Made by a program: the position numbers and the translations under genes. The notes below the pieces were generated by a model that worked only from the letters and a program-made list of their open reading frames with translations, had not been told where the DNA came from and made no database searches. A DNA stretch of 64,000 nucleotides. It comes from an uncultured Prevotella sp. GTDB taxonomy: Bacteria > Bacteroidota > Bacteroidia > Bacteroidales > Bacteroidaceae. How positions within the stretch are numbered: the first letter of the stretch is position 1; each line of letters begins with the position of its first letter. Shown here in pieces: positions 35,925 to 44,837 of the stretch. The DNA is taken from NCBI GenBank assembly GCA_905233985.1, contig CAJOFA010000014.1:1-64000 (forward strand), written 5' to 3'.

Positions 35925-36053
35925 ACAAAAAAAATCAAATAAGCGAAGAGAATGCCATTAAATTTTCGTAATTTTGGCTTCGCCGAACTTACTTGGCACT
36001 CAGAAATGAAAAGAAAAACTTGGTTTTCCTTTTGCATTTCACTCGTTTTTTCG

Positions 36054-36061
36054 TAACTTTG
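36054..36061 (+). promoter_or_regulatory. -7 box for the GH10-like gene
   Basis: TAACTTTG. The upstream block ending in TTTTGCATTTCACTC is nearly the same as the one upstream of the WG gene at 56112, so the two promoters share an extended element. The 5' end of the message carries a CGCAATT/AATTGCG hairpin. Confidence 0.6.
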
Positions 36062-36089
36062 CACCCGCAATTAAATTGCGGATAGAAGT

Positions 36090-37745
36090 ATGAAAAGAAT
36101 AGCAATTATTATCACTTTATTATATATCGCGCTGCACGCTATGGGGCAGACGACGATACCGAAGTATGAGATGCGTGCGGTGTGGCTGACGACTATCGGC
36201 GGCATTGACTGGCCACGCACAAGTGCCACAAACACGACAACCATGCGTGCTCAGCAGCAGGAGTTGTGTCGCATACTGGACAAGTTGCAGGAGGCAAACG
36301 TCAATACAGTCATCCTGCAGACACGCATCCGCGCATCGGTCATCTACCCCTCACGCATCGAGCCGTGGGACTATATTCTGACAGGCACCGCAGGGCGCTC
36401 TCCGGGTTACGACCCGCTGCAGTTTGCCATCGACGAGTGTCACAAACGTGGTATGCAGCTACATGCCTGGGTAGTGACATTGCCCGTAGGAAAATGGAAC
36501 AGCGCTGCCACGAAGCAGATACGCCAGCGATTCCCCAACAACATCCGCAAAATCGGCGAGGAGGGCTACATGAATCCCGAACGCTCAGAGACAGCTGAAT
36601 ATATTGCCTCCATCTGCCGTGAGATAACCGACCGTTACGATGTGGACGGCATTCACCTTGACTATATCCGTTATCCTGAGACCTGGAAGATTACGGTCTC
36701 ACATGACGAGGCCAGACGTAACATCACACGCATCGTGCGCCGCATCCGCGACGAAATCAAGGCATCGAAGCCGTGGGTGATGTTCAGCTGTGCACCCATC
36801 GGTAAGTTCGTTGACCTGTCACACTACAGCAGCCGCGGATGGAATGCCTACACAAAGGTGTGCCAGGATGCTCAGGGCTGGCTGCGCGACGATCTCATGG
36901 ACGCGCTGATGCCGATGATGTATTTCAAGGGTGACCATTTCTACCCCTTCGTATATGACTGGCAGCAGCACAACTACGGACGTATCGTTGCCGTAGGATT
37001 TGGCACCTATATGCTGGCACCACGTGAGCAGAACTGGCCGTTGGAAACGCTGACACGCGAGATGTACGTGTCGCGCAACTTAGGACTTGGACATGCGCAC
37101 TTCCGCAGCAAGTTCCTGACGGATAACACGAAAGGAATCTACGACTTCACCGTGCGTGAGTTCGACCCCTATCCTGCCCTCGTGCCACCGATGACTTGGG
37201 CACAACGTACACCGCCCGATGCTCCTGCCAGCCTGCAGGTCAACGATAACATGCTGACATGGACAGCAGGACGCGACCACAGCAACGGTTCGTATCTGAC
37301 CTATAACGTATATGCCTCTACATCGTCGCCTGTCAACACTGACGACCCGCGTAACCTCATTGCCACTCGTGTCATGGGAATGGCTCTCAATGTTCAAACA
37401 TCAACACCCTTACACTACGCCGTCTGCGCCGTTGACCGTTATGGCAACGAGAGTGCCCCCATACAGGATACTCAACGCTCAACGCTCTACCCTCAGCCCT
37501 CCACCCTCAACCCTCCAACCTCTTCCACCCTTCTTCCCAACGACGGGCGCACGCTTACCGTACCGGCACTGCCCGAAGGCTTACCGGTGGAGTATTTGGT
37601 TATTGAAACGATGCAGGGTGTTATCGTGGCCTATCACAACAATTTGCCACAGATAGACATTAGCAAGTTGCCTCATGGCGTTTACACATTGAAGACACTC
37701 AACAGCCAAGGCATCACCTATCGGCTGGGAGCATTCAATAAATAG
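36090..37745 (+). CDS. Secreted GH10-like (GHL10/YngK) glycoside hydrolase
   Basis: Exported protein of the glycosyl hydrolase-like 10 family, thought to act on a polysaccharide or on denuded peptidoglycan; the exact substrate is unknown. The signal peptide covers residues 1-20. The catalytic barrel (about 25-345) shows EMRAVWLTTIGGIDWP, VDGIHLDYIRYP (probable catalytic Asp) and DALMPMMYF. An FN3-like segment follows (about 375-455). A Pro/Ser/Thr linker at about 461-479 (STLYPQPSTLNPP) is encoded entirely by eight 7-nt repeats. A short C-terminal beta domain ends the 551-residue protein, similar in position to secretion or carbohydrate-contact modules. Confidence 0.88.
   Translation: MKRIAIIITLLYIALHAMGQTTIPKYEMRAVWLTTIGGIDWPRTSATNTTTMRAQQQELCRILDKLQEANVNTVILQTRIRASVIYPSRIEPWDYILTGTAGRSPGYDPLQFAIDECHKRGMQLHAWVVTLPVGKWNSAATKQIRQRFPNNIRKIGEEGYMNPERSETAEYIASICREITDRYDVDGIHLDYIRYPETWKITVSHDEARRNITRIVRRIRDEIKASKPWVMFSCAPIGKFVDLSHYSSRGWNAYTKVCQDAQGWLRDDLMDALMPMMYFKGDHFYPFVYDWQQHNYGRIVAVGFGTYMLAPREQNWPLETLTREMYVSRNLGLGHAHFRSKFLTDNTKGIYDFTVREFDPYPALVPPMTWAQRTPPDAPASLQVNDNMLTWTAGRDHSNGSYLTYNVYASTSSPVNTDDPRNLIATRVMGMALNVQTSTPLHYAVCAVDRYGNESAPIQDTQRSTLYPQPSTLNPPTSSTLLPNDGRTLTVPALPEGLPVEYLVIETMQGVIVAYHNNLPQIDISKLPHGVYTLKTLNSQGITYRLGAFNK
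37471..37526. repeat. Heptad array inside the GH10-like gene, 8 units
   Basis: Eight consecutive units of the form CTCNANC or CTCCACC (56 nt) encode an inter-domain Ser/Thr/Pro linker. Units vary at the third to fifth positions, so it is an older array. Confidence 0.85.
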
Positions 37746-37754
37746 GCGTAGGGG

Positions 37755-39065
37755 TTAAAGATCTTTCAGCAGGATTTCTCGTTCGGCGTTGAGGTAGTCA
37801 AGACGGCCCTTCACCACCTTCTTCCATTCTTCGTTGTAGTGGCTGTCTAGTGACACGTTGAGGCGCCATGTACCTTGTGCTTCCAGACGGTCGATGAGTG
37901 CTCCGACGGTCATCTTCTCAGCATTTCCTACCAGTGAGAAACGCGATGTGGACTCCTTCTCGTCAGGCGTTGACTCAATGAGCATACCGGCATCAATCAT
38001 GTTGTAAAGCAGGTCGTTGACGATGCGGATGGGAATGCCCGTCAACTTACGCAACTCAAGGGCTGTGTAAGGTTCCTGCTCCAAGTCGGCACGCTTGCAA
38101 ATCTTACTCATCAGCAGCGCACTCATCAACATGCGGTAGCGGTGGCTGATATCCATTGTCTTGGTATCATAGTCGTAGAATTCCAGATTCTGGTTGGTGT
38201 AGCACAGCTCAGCACCAAACAGACAGATGGTCCACGACAACTGCACCCAGAGCATGAACAGCGGCAGAGCGGCAAACGAACCATAGATGGCGTTGTAGCT
38301 CGACATCCAAATCTGAGAATGGATATACAGGAGCTGGAGGCATTGCATAGCTACGCCCGCCAGGATTCCGGGAATAATACAATAGCGTAACTTTACATGC
38401 GTGTTGGGCATGAAGACATAGAGTGCAATGAATACCACCGACATGAGGACGTAAGGAAACAGGTTCATGAGCATGCGCATGAATGACCCGATGAGCATGG
38501 CGTCAGACACACGGTCGGCCAGCGTTGCCATGAAGATGCTGACACCTGACGCCAGCACGATGAAAATGGGAAACATGAAGAGCATGGCCACATAGTCCGT
38601 AAACATGCGGAACGGGGCACGCAGTTTCTTCACTTGCCATATTTCGTTGAATGTCAGCTCAATGTTCCTCACCAGCATGAGCACCGTGTAGAGCATGAAG
38701 ATAAGACCGACACCAAGGATGACACCACTCTTGGTGTGTACCAGGTAGCTGTTGACGAAGTTGATGATGACTTCTGCGGCCTGCGGCTGCGAGTTGAAGG
38801 CATCACGGAACCACTCCTCAATATACTTGTTGAAGCCGAAGCCCCTTGCAATGGCAAACACCACAGCAAAGATAGGCACAATGGCCAGTAACGTCGAGTA
38901 CGTCAGGGCAGCGGCATGGCTCATCACACGCTTGGCCGTAAAGAAACGCACGGCAAGGAGGAGCTTCTTCAGCACCTCGATGAGCAGGGCATGTGGATGG
39001 TAGTCACCTTGTGAAGGGATGTTCCAGATGTCCACTTGTAGGAAACGGATGAGCTTTTTCAACAT
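37755..39065 (-). CDS. YihY/BrkB-family inner-membrane protein
   Basis: Polytopic inner-membrane protein of the YihY family (once called RNase BN, a name that was later withdrawn). Six helices span about residues 45-300. Family blocks are VMSHAAALTYSTLLAIVP and ALPLFMLWVQLSWTICLFGAELC. A cytosolic C-terminal region of about 120 residues looks like a winged-helix domain (ALELRKLTGIPIRIVNDLL), a combination common in Bacteroidetes. Function is unknown; roles in transport or envelope homeostasis have been suggested for relatives. The gene ends 10 bp from the convergent GH10-like gene. Confidence 0.9.
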   Translation of the reverse strand: MLKKLIRFLQVDIWNIPSQGDYHPHALLIEVLKKLLLAVRFFTAKRVMSHAAALTYSTLLAIVPIFAVVFAIARGFGFNKYIEEWFRDAFNSQPQAAEVIINFVNSYLVHTKSGVILGVGLIFMLYTVLMLVRNIELTFNEIWQVKKLRAPFRMFTDYVAMLFMFPIFIVLASGVSIFMATLADRVSDAMLIGSFMRMLMNLFPYVLMSVVFIALYVFMPNTHVKLRYCIIPGILAGVAMQCLQLLYIHSQIWMSSYNAIYGSFAALPLFMLWVQLSWTICLFGAELCYTNQNLEFYDYDTKTMDISHRYRMLMSALLMSKICKRADLEQEPYTALELRKLTGIPIRIVNDLLYNMIDAGMLIESTPDEKESTSRFSLVGNAEKMTVGALIDRLEAQGTWRLNVSLDSHYNEEWKKVVKGRLDYLNAEREILLKDL

Positions 39066-39101
39066 CTTGCTATTTGTATTGATAGTAATATTTTCAAAAA
39101 T

Positions 39102-39540
39102 GCGAAGCAGCAGCCCTGTAAGCCGGGTTCTGTACCCTCTGACAATATGATTAAGAACTTAAAACTAAATAGAGGATGCCTGCCATTTATCTACCCCTCA
39201 GGTTACCCTTCGGGTTTGTGATTAGCATTCTACCCTCCATCGTAAGAGCCTTTTCAGGGACTTTCGGACGGACAGCCCTCAGACGACGGTTTACATGAAC
39301 TTGCAGCCTCCAGATAGCACAGCCCGCCGATCACCCGACGGCTGGTGGTCTCTTACACCACCTTCTCACCCTTACCCATGCCCTTATCTTCTCAGACATA
39401 GCGCAGGCGGTTGTTTTCTTCTGCTGACACCTGCCGTCACCGACAGCTGGCACTTTCACCAGTGGAGCGTCCTATGCTGCCCGGACTTTCCTCTCGCATG
39501 CCGTAAGACACACCAGCGGCAGGCCGGACTACTGCCTCGC
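39102..39540 (-). ncRNA. rnpB: RNase P RNA
   Basis: Minus-strand catalytic RNA that trims tRNA 5' ends. The universally conserved GAGAGGAAAGTCCGGGC (CR-I) lies about 60 nt from the 5' end, and ACAGAACCCGGCTTACAG is near the 3' end. The outermost helix P1 can be drawn: GCGAGGCAGTAGTCC at the 5' end with GGGCTGCTGCTTCGC at the 3' end (G-U pairs included). This fixes both ends to within a few nucleotides. It lies directly upstream of yihY in the same direction, with 36 bp between. Confidence 0.95.
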
Positions 39541-39546
39541 ACGCTG

Positions 39547-39554
39547 CAAAGGTA
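39547..39554 (-). promoter_or_regulatory. -7 box for rnpB
   Basis: Minus-strand TACCTTTG with TTTTGTATTG about 20 bp upstream. It is nearly identical to the trmN6 promoter block at 11182. Confidence 0.7.
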
Positions 39555-39733
39555 CGAATAAGTGAAGACAATACAAAATAAAATAGAATTTATTTTTATT
39601 GTTGAACGGAAGTACCTTCGACGATAGTCAGAGGTACGAAGTATTTTCGGAACCACCAAGAAAAATGCGAGGGAATTAACAAAAAGAAAGAGAAAAGTTT
39701 TTTGTTGTGTGAGGTTTTCTTCCGGTGGGGGTG

Positions 39734-39765
39734 CTGCACACTTTGCGCGTTTTGTGTAAGGGAGC
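39734..39765. repeat. 32-nt repeat, copy 1
   Basis: Starts CTGCACACTTTGCGCG and ends GTGTAAGGGAGC; identical to 61414-61445. Both copies lie beside primase/DUF3987-type loci. Confidence 0.85.
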
Positions 39766-39792
39766 CATTCGGTATGGAGTGGTAGATAGTAC

Positions 39793-39966
39793 GTTACTTC
39801 AGTTCTTCAGTTCTTCAGTTATATTTAAGGGGGCGTTTATTCGTCAATTCTACTTTATATTATTTGTAACTATTTAATAATTAATTAGTTATATATTATA
39901 TAGGAGGAAACTGATGGAATGGAATACCCCCAAAACTTAACTGAAGAACTGAAGAACTGAAGTAAC
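39793..39966. repeat. Inverted octad arrays around an AT-rich core (site B)
   Basis: The left arm has three CTTCAGTT units (39796-39819) preceded by GTTA, and the right arm has three AACTGAAG units (39939-39962) followed by TAAC. The centre carries ttaataattaattagttata at 39874-39893, exactly as in site A. It lies 88 bp upstream of a DUF3987 fragment. Confidence 0.88.
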
Positions 39967-40053
39967 ACAGGAGGAATTAGCAACATAACTAATCACTAAA
40001 AGTATTGTAACTTATTGTAATATAGGATATTACAGGGTTGGTACCCCTAAGAT

Positions 40054-40329
40054 GCCACCCTCGGCAAGGGTTTGGAGACCCAGCGATTGTTGCTCTCACA
40101 GGCCTCAAAAGCCATACACGAACCCCTCGTTTCGATGCTTTTTCCTGTACTTGGCACGCATATCAGCGGCGCAGAATTTCAGTATCCCGACCTTACTTGA
40201 AAGGAAATGTGTGGCCAAATGGCACATCTCGTAGCCGATTCGAGGGGTAACAAGGGACAATTGGGCAATTTAGTGGAAGCCATTTGCCGTGATTTCTGCC
40301 ATCACGACGAGTCGGAGGTGAATACATAA
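40054..40329 (+). pseudogene. Decayed DUF3987-type gene fragment
   Basis: One open frame of 92 codons, interrupted once. It reads ATLGKGLETQRLLLSQ, then EPLVSMLFPVLGTHISGAEF, QYPDLT, stop, KEMCGQMAHLVADS and GQLGNLVEAICRDF, before ending at VNT. The internal TGA (40198-40200) replaces the Trp that follows YPDLT/S in the related fragment at 17718, so a single TGG to TGA change explains it. A stop codon lies just upstream and no start is left. The rest of the large gene is missing. The DUF3987 link is recalled from motif similarity. Confidence 0.72.
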
Positions 40330-40359
40330 AAGTCAGTACACAAATTGAGCCCCTTGTCT

Positions 40360-40425
40360 GTACTCGACGCGATGGTTTCCTGCGCTTGACGCGATGGTTT
40401 CCTGTACTTGACGCAATAGTTGTCT
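40360..40425. repeat. Three tandem 22-nt repeats
   Basis: Units start GTACTCGACGCGATGG, GCGCTTGACGCGATGG and GTACTTGACGCAATAG. They directly follow the DUF3987 fragment. No function is evident. Confidence 0.75.
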
Positions 40426-40564
40426 ATGGTGTAGGGAATGGCTGTCTCGGGCGGAGGGAATGACGGGATGAAGTGCAGGAGATGAGCGGCTCGTATGCAG
40501 GCGATAATCGGCTGGAGATTATAGTAAAAACGTGAGATGTTAAAGTAAAAAAATGCGAGGCCGT

Positions 40565-40610
40565 AAACAAAAAATAAGAAGCCTCTCACTTCAGTTGATG
40601 AGGGGCTTCT
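40565..40610 (-). terminator. Terminator after the DUF3943 gene
   Basis: Minus-strand stem AGAAGCCCCTC/CTCTCGGCTTCT-like pairing (AGAAGCC/GGCTTCT at its base) followed by TATTTTTTG. It lies 35 bp past the stop codon. Confidence 0.75.
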
Positions 40611-40644
40611 TTATTGTTGGGGGATGGGTCAATCTTCCCTACTC

Positions 40645-43014
40645 TTACAGATAGCACGTGACGCCGAGCTTGGTCTCGAAGGTGTTGGCATGTACGGTGT
40701 CGTAGTACTTGTAGAAGGTACGGCGCGAGAAGTACGATGCCGACAGGGTGAGCGCCCACTGCTTGCTGAGGTGCATCTCCATGACGGGGTTGATGACGAG
40801 CAGGGCTGCATTGCTGCGGTCGCCCTGAACGTTCAGGTAGTGCAGGTCCTCGACGTTAGCGAAGCCGTTGGCGATGTCCTCGGGGTCATAGCCCTTCCAC
40901 GTGTAGAGGCGGAAGTACTTGGCGTTGAGGATAAAGCGTCCAAAGCGTCCGAAGTCGAGGCGTGTCTTCGACTTGATGCTGAAGCCGCTGCCCATGTTGT
41001 AGTCGCGCTCGATGACGTTGAAGTAGTCGCTCTTGGTTCCGCCGAGCAGTATGCCGCTGAGGAATACGCGCTGTTCGAGCTTGGAGAGTGCGCCGGTCTG
41101 GGGCAGTGAGACGATGAAGCCAGGGCCTACGGCAGCTGCCTCGCTGATGCGGTAGGGCGTCAGGTCTGAGCCGTCCTCAATGGGCTTGGCGTCGTAGTAG
41201 TTGAAGTGCTGGTAGAGACCGAACTCGCCTGCCATGTCCTTCTTGTCGAGGATGGGCGTGCTCCACAGTCGTCCCACGATGCTGAGTTTGTTGACAAAGG
41301 GCTGTCCGCCGCCGATTCCCATGGTTGATTCCACGTCGAAGAAGTCGTAGGGAGTGGTATGCTTGTCGCCGTCAACGGGTGTGCCGTACATCAGCGTCAT
41401 GGTGAGGTAAGGTGCATGTACGCCTCGGAACAGGGCTCCGTCGTCGGCCAGATAGCGCCAGCCGAGGGTGAACGAGATGTCGATGGGCAGCTCATGGAAG
41501 TCGTGGTAGCGGTAGTGGCTGTTTCTCACGCGCCATGCGTCGCCGCTGATGATGCGGTGCAGTCCCTGAATGGGGTTGACGATGGCTGCAGCTGCCTCAC
41601 GCAGGAAACGGCTGAAGCCCCGCTCGCGGTCGTCGAGCACGGTACGGCTCAGGCGGTGCGTCATTTCACCAAGTGCCATACCGCCCATCGAGGTGGCTAT
41701 GACATCGTTGATGGCTGGCGGCTCCGTCTCACCGAAGAACTCCCACATGAGCGAACCTCCCAATGCATAGGCTCCCGACTCCCAGAACGACAGTCCGTTG
41801 GTGCGTGCCGCATTGAAGTAGAGGTTGCCGTGATAGGGATGGGCGAACATGTTGGTGATGAAGAAGTCGTTATCCCACACCATACCGTCGGTGAAGTTAC
41901 GCTTCAGCGTGCGCATGGTGGTTTCCGAGAAGTCGGTCTTGAGAATGTAGCGGTCGAACAGGTGCACGCCCACGTTAATGCCCGTCACCTCGGCAGCAGC
42001 CTGCCAGTAGCGTTTCTTCACGGGCAGCGCCATCGTCGAGTCAGAAGCATCCAGCGCCTCTCTCCGCTCTTCCCATGTACGCATCCACGTGTCATGCTGG
42101 TTACGAGGCTGGCGTACCGTCAGACCCAGCTCAAACAGCGGGCGGTTGCGATACGTCTCGTTGCGGTCGTAGTAGCGCGTCAGTCCCCAGCCCACAGAGG
42201 CGAAGGCACCGAGGCGCTCGCTGATCTGATAGTCCGCATTGATGCGGGCCTGCAGCGAGTACAGGCGCTCGGGCTTGTCGTTGCTGTTCCTCTCGAACGT
42301 CTCTACATGGTAGAAGCCGATGTCACCGCTCAGGCTCCACTTCGGCGACAGCTGGAAGTACTGTCCCAGACGATAGAACAGCGCCCCCGAGAACTTCGAG
42401 TCGAGGCCCATGAAGTGCGTACCCACACCGATGATGCTATACGTCGAGCGGTTACGGTAGCGCACGGCAATGTTACCCTTGCTCGATGTGCCGCCATACA
42501 GCATCAGGTCAATCTTCGTCATCGGGTTCACGTTCACCAGGCCAATCTTATGGCCGATGCTGTCGTACGACACGTTGACGATACCTATCTGCCAACCCCC
42601 GGGACGCTTGCGGGCAACATTGAGCACACCAATCTGCGCTCCTCTCAGTGAGTCGGCATAGTTGACGGCACCCAGCTGCCAGCCGCGCATCATCGACGAC
42701 GACACATTGAGGATGCCCGACAGCTGCAAGCCACCGTCCATGCCGTTCGTCACGTTCGACACACCACCCAGCTGAAAACCGCTGAATTTGTGCCCCAACA
42801 CGTTCGACACACCGCCGAACTGGAAGCCGCGCCCACCGTCGGCAGCCACCGACGAGATGACGCCGAACTGTACACTCTTCGTCGTGTCGAGCACGCTGAC
42901 AATACCCACAGGAAACTTCTGCGCCGCTGCGGGGGAAATGAGGAACATAGCGTAAAGCATGAAGAACAAAACGCCCAACACCTTCGCAGTCATAATTCTC
43001 TTACTTTCTGCCAT
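40645..43014 (-). CDS. Exported DUF3943-domain protein
   Basis: A 789-residue envelope protein. The signal segment (VLGVLFFMLYAMFLISPAAA) is followed by a run of short repeats of the form F-Q-x-G-G-V-S-N-V (residues about 55-170), predicted as stacked beta-strands. The DUF3943 part has the typical GLSFWESGAYALGGSLMWEF and INDVIATSMGGMALGE blocks. The C-terminal 250 residues look like amphipathic beta-strands of an outer-membrane barrel ending in CYL. The role is unknown. It follows pfkA by 19 bp in the same direction and may share its transcript. Confidence 0.82.
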   Translation of the reverse strand: MAESKRIMTAKVLGVLFFMLYAMFLISPAAAQKFPVGIVSVLDTTKSVQFGVISSVAADGGRGFQFGGVSNVLGHKFSGFQLGGVSNVTNGMDGGLQLSGILNVSSSMMRGWQLGAVNYADSLRGAQIGVLNVARKRPGGWQIGIVNVSYDSIGHKIGLVNVNPMTKIDLMLYGGTSSKGNIAVRYRNRSTYSIIGVGTHFMGLDSKFSGALFYRLGQYFQLSPKWSLSGDIGFYHVETFERNSNDKPERLYSLQARINADYQISERLGAFASVGWGLTRYYDRNETYRNRPLFELGLTVRQPRNQHDTWMRTWEERREALDASDSTMALPVKKRYWQAAAEVTGINVGVHLFDRYILKTDFSETTMRTLKRNFTDGMVWDNDFFITNMFAHPYHGNLYFNAARTNGLSFWESGAYALGGSLMWEFFGETEPPAINDVIATSMGGMALGEMTHRLSRTVLDDRERGFSRFLREAAAAIVNPIQGLHRIISGDAWRVRNSHYRYHDFHELPIDISFTLGWRYLADDGALFRGVHAPYLTMTLMYGTPVDGDKHTTPYDFFDVESTMGIGGGQPFVNKLSIVGRLWSTPILDKKDMAGEFGLYQHFNYYDAKPIEDGSDLTPYRISEAAAVGPGFIVSLPQTGALSKLEQRVFLSGILLGGTKSDYFNVIERDYNMGSGFSIKSKTRLDFGRFGRFILNAKYFRLYTWKGYDPEDIANGFANVEDLHYLNVQGDRSNAALLVINPVMEMHLSKQWALTLSASYFSRRTFYKYYDTVHANTFETKLGVTCYL

Positions 43015-43033
43015 ATTATCTTTAAATTTAACC

Positions 43034-44011
43034 TTAAATACTCAGTTCATCAAGCACCGTAATCAGTCGTTTGTCGAAACGCTTGTCAGTACGAATGCAC
43101 TCCGTGAAGGGCACATAGACGATGTCGTTGTTACGGTAGCCCACCATGACGTTACGCTGTCCCTGCTTGATGGCTTCCACAGCGCCCACGCCAGTACAGC
43201 TGGCCAGTATGCGGTCGCGTGCCGACGGGCTGCCTCCACGTTGCAGGTGACCCAGGATGGACACACGAACGTCGAACTCGGGAAACTCCTTCTTCACACG
43301 GTCGGCATAGTAGAGTGCGCCGCACTTCGGACTCTCCGAGACGATGACGATGCACGACTTCTTCGACTTGCGGATGCCACGCCCCATGAACTGAGCCAGC
43401 TGGTCCACGTCGGTCGCCTCCTCGGGCACGATGGCAGCCTCAGCACCGCAGGCAATGGCGCAGTTCTGTGCCAGGAAGCCCGCATCGCGTCCCATCACCT
43501 CCACGAAGAAGATGCGCTCGTGTGAGTTCGCCGTGTCGCGGATTCTATCGACACACTCCATGATGGTGTTCATCGTCGTGTCGTAGCCGATGGTGGCGTC
43601 GGTGCCGTAGAGGTCGTTGTCGATGGTTCCCGGCAGTCCGATGACAGGGAAGTCATACTCCATGCCAAAGTTACGGGCACCCGTCAGCGAGCCGTTACCG
43701 CCAATGACCACCAGCGCGTCAATCTCCTCACGCTGGCACGTCTCGTACGCCTTCTGCATACCCTCGGGCGTCATGAACTCCTTGGAGCGGGCCGTCTTCA
43801 GGATGGTACCGCCACGGGTGATGATACCGCTGACGTTCTCCGTCGTGAATGGCTTGACCTCGCCCTTGATGAGTCCGTCGTAGCCACGATAGATACCCTT
43901 GATGTTGAAACCGTTGTAGATGCCCGCGCGTGTCACGGCACGGATAGCAGCATTCATGCCCGGCGCATCACCGCCCGAGGTCAGAATACCGATGGTCTTT
44001 ATCTTACCCAT
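43034..44011 (-). CDS. pfkA: 6-phosphofructokinase
   Basis: Glycolytic kinase making fructose 1,6-bisphosphate. The 325-residue length matches bacterial PfkA. Signatures: [16 protein letters not shown] (start of the ATP site), [21 protein letters not shown] (catalytic Asp in the TIDND core), EVMGRDAGF and [15 protein letters not shown]. The ATP-site motif usually read GGDGS is GGNGS here (Asn for the Mg-coordinating Asp), which may change nucleotide handling. The start at 44011 (MGKIKTIGI) is used, since the 47-residue upstream extension of the frame covers a repeat-rich leader. The promoter is about 160 bp upstream. Confidence 0.94.
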   Translation of the reverse strand: MGKIKTIGILTSGGDAPGMNAAIRAVTRAGIYNGFNIKGIYRGYDGLIKGEVKPFTTENVSGIITRGGTILKTARSKEFMTPEGMQKAYETCQREEIDALVVIGGNGSLTGARNFGMEYDFPVIGLPGTIDNDLYGTDATIGYDTTMNTIMECVDRIRDTANSHERIFFVEVMGRDAGFLAQNCAIACGAEAAIVPEEATDVDQLAQFMGRGIRKSKKSCIVIVSESPKCGALYYADRVKKEFPEFDVRVSILGHLQRGGSPSARDRILASCTGVGAVEAIKQGQRNVMVGYRNNDIVYVPFTECIRTDKRFDKRLITVLDELSI

Positions 44012-44171
44012 AGTTATTATGTTTTTTTGCAGCAAGGCTGCGATTTCATTCGTGGAAGGTGGAAGGTGGAGGGTGGAGGGAGAATACTCCAGACATTTCT
44101 CCTTACATCTTTCGCTCGGCTCTGCCGCTTTGCTCAGCAAAGAACCCTCCACCTTTAACCTTTAACGACTG
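44012..44171 (-). promoter_or_regulatory. Structured pfkA leader with inverted heptad arrays
   Basis: A 160-nt untranslated leader. Four GGTGGAA/GGTGGAG units (44051-44078, plus strand) face CCCTCCACC and TTTAACC units (44145-44167). In the RNA they form an outer stem around CTTTGC/GCAAAG. The inner CGCTCGGCTCTGCCGC recurs in the mod-res leader near 18305. Confidence 0.5.
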
Positions 44172-44179
44172 CAAAGATA
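44172..44179 (-). promoter_or_regulatory. -7 box for pfkA
   Basis: Minus-strand TATCTTTG at the head of the structured leader. Confidence 0.6.
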
Positions 44180-44212
44180 CAAACAATCGCTTAAACCACC
44201 AAATTCTTTTCC

Positions 44213-44687
44213 TTATTTCTTCTCCATAAACGCCTTGATTCGGTCAGCAACGTTCTGTTTGAAGTTGTTGAAGAAGAAGCCGGCGGCACAGCAAGCGGAA
44301 ATAGTCATCAAGCAATGTAATGTCGTTTTCGGTGAGAGGCACCTTCGCGTGTTGCTTAAGATAAGTCAGATCTGCCAGACTAATCTCACCATACATATCG
44401 ATGTTCCAGAGTTCGCTTCGGGAAAACCATATCTGTCGGCAGTTAAAATCCGGCGAGGATATAAAATTGCAGGCAACACTATGTGCCATATAGAGAAAAA
44501 GGTCATTCTTACGTAGCTGTATCTGCTGGCCGTCGTAGTCGAACTGGGCCATACCTGCAGTACATATCACAATGATTCCATGATTGTTAAGACGTAAATT
44601 TCCTTTCGGCAAATGTCCGAAATTTTCCATCACCACCAAATTGTCATCATTGCCTATACGCAGAGTGTCTGCGCCATCTCTTGGCAT
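44213..44687 (-). pseudogene. Truncated AraC-family regulator (N-terminal domain only)
   Basis: The frame 44244-44687 encodes 147 residues resembling the cupin-like sensing domain of Bacteroidetes AraC regulators (GNLRLNNHGIIVICTAGMAQ, IQLRKNDLFLYMAHSVACNF). The frame stops at CRRLLLQQLQTERC, and the two helix-turn-helix motifs that should follow are absent. In another frame the next bases (44284 down to 44213) read AGFFFNNFKQNVADRIKAFM and end at a stop, like the C-terminus of a different protein. The simplest reading is a deletion that fused the head of a regulator gene to the tail of another gene. A lone sensor domain that is still expressed is the alternative. Confidence 0.6.
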
Positions 44688-44728
44688 GAGGTCTTTTATA
44701 TCAATGTCCCGTTTTTACTTTTCGGGTG

Positions 44729-44736
44729 CAAAAGTA
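44729..44736 (-). promoter_or_regulatory. -7 box for the AraC fragment
   Basis: Minus-strand TACTTTTG, 42 bp before the ATG at 44687. Confidence 0.5.
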
Positions 44737-44837
44737 GATATAAATATCCGAATTTCGCTGTCCTATATATCCTAAAATATGCTCTTTTTCTTTTTTCCTG
44801 TTCTTTTTAGGAAATTTCGAGACTCGTTCGTCAATAT

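Noticed and set aside
39102..39561. A plus-strand protein frame across the RNase P RNA
   Set aside because: The conserved RNase P core and the paired ends explain the sequence completely.
41359..42651. A 430-codon open frame antisense to the DUF3943 gene
   Set aside because: Antisense shadow. The minus-strand frame has the signal peptide and domain motifs; this one has none.
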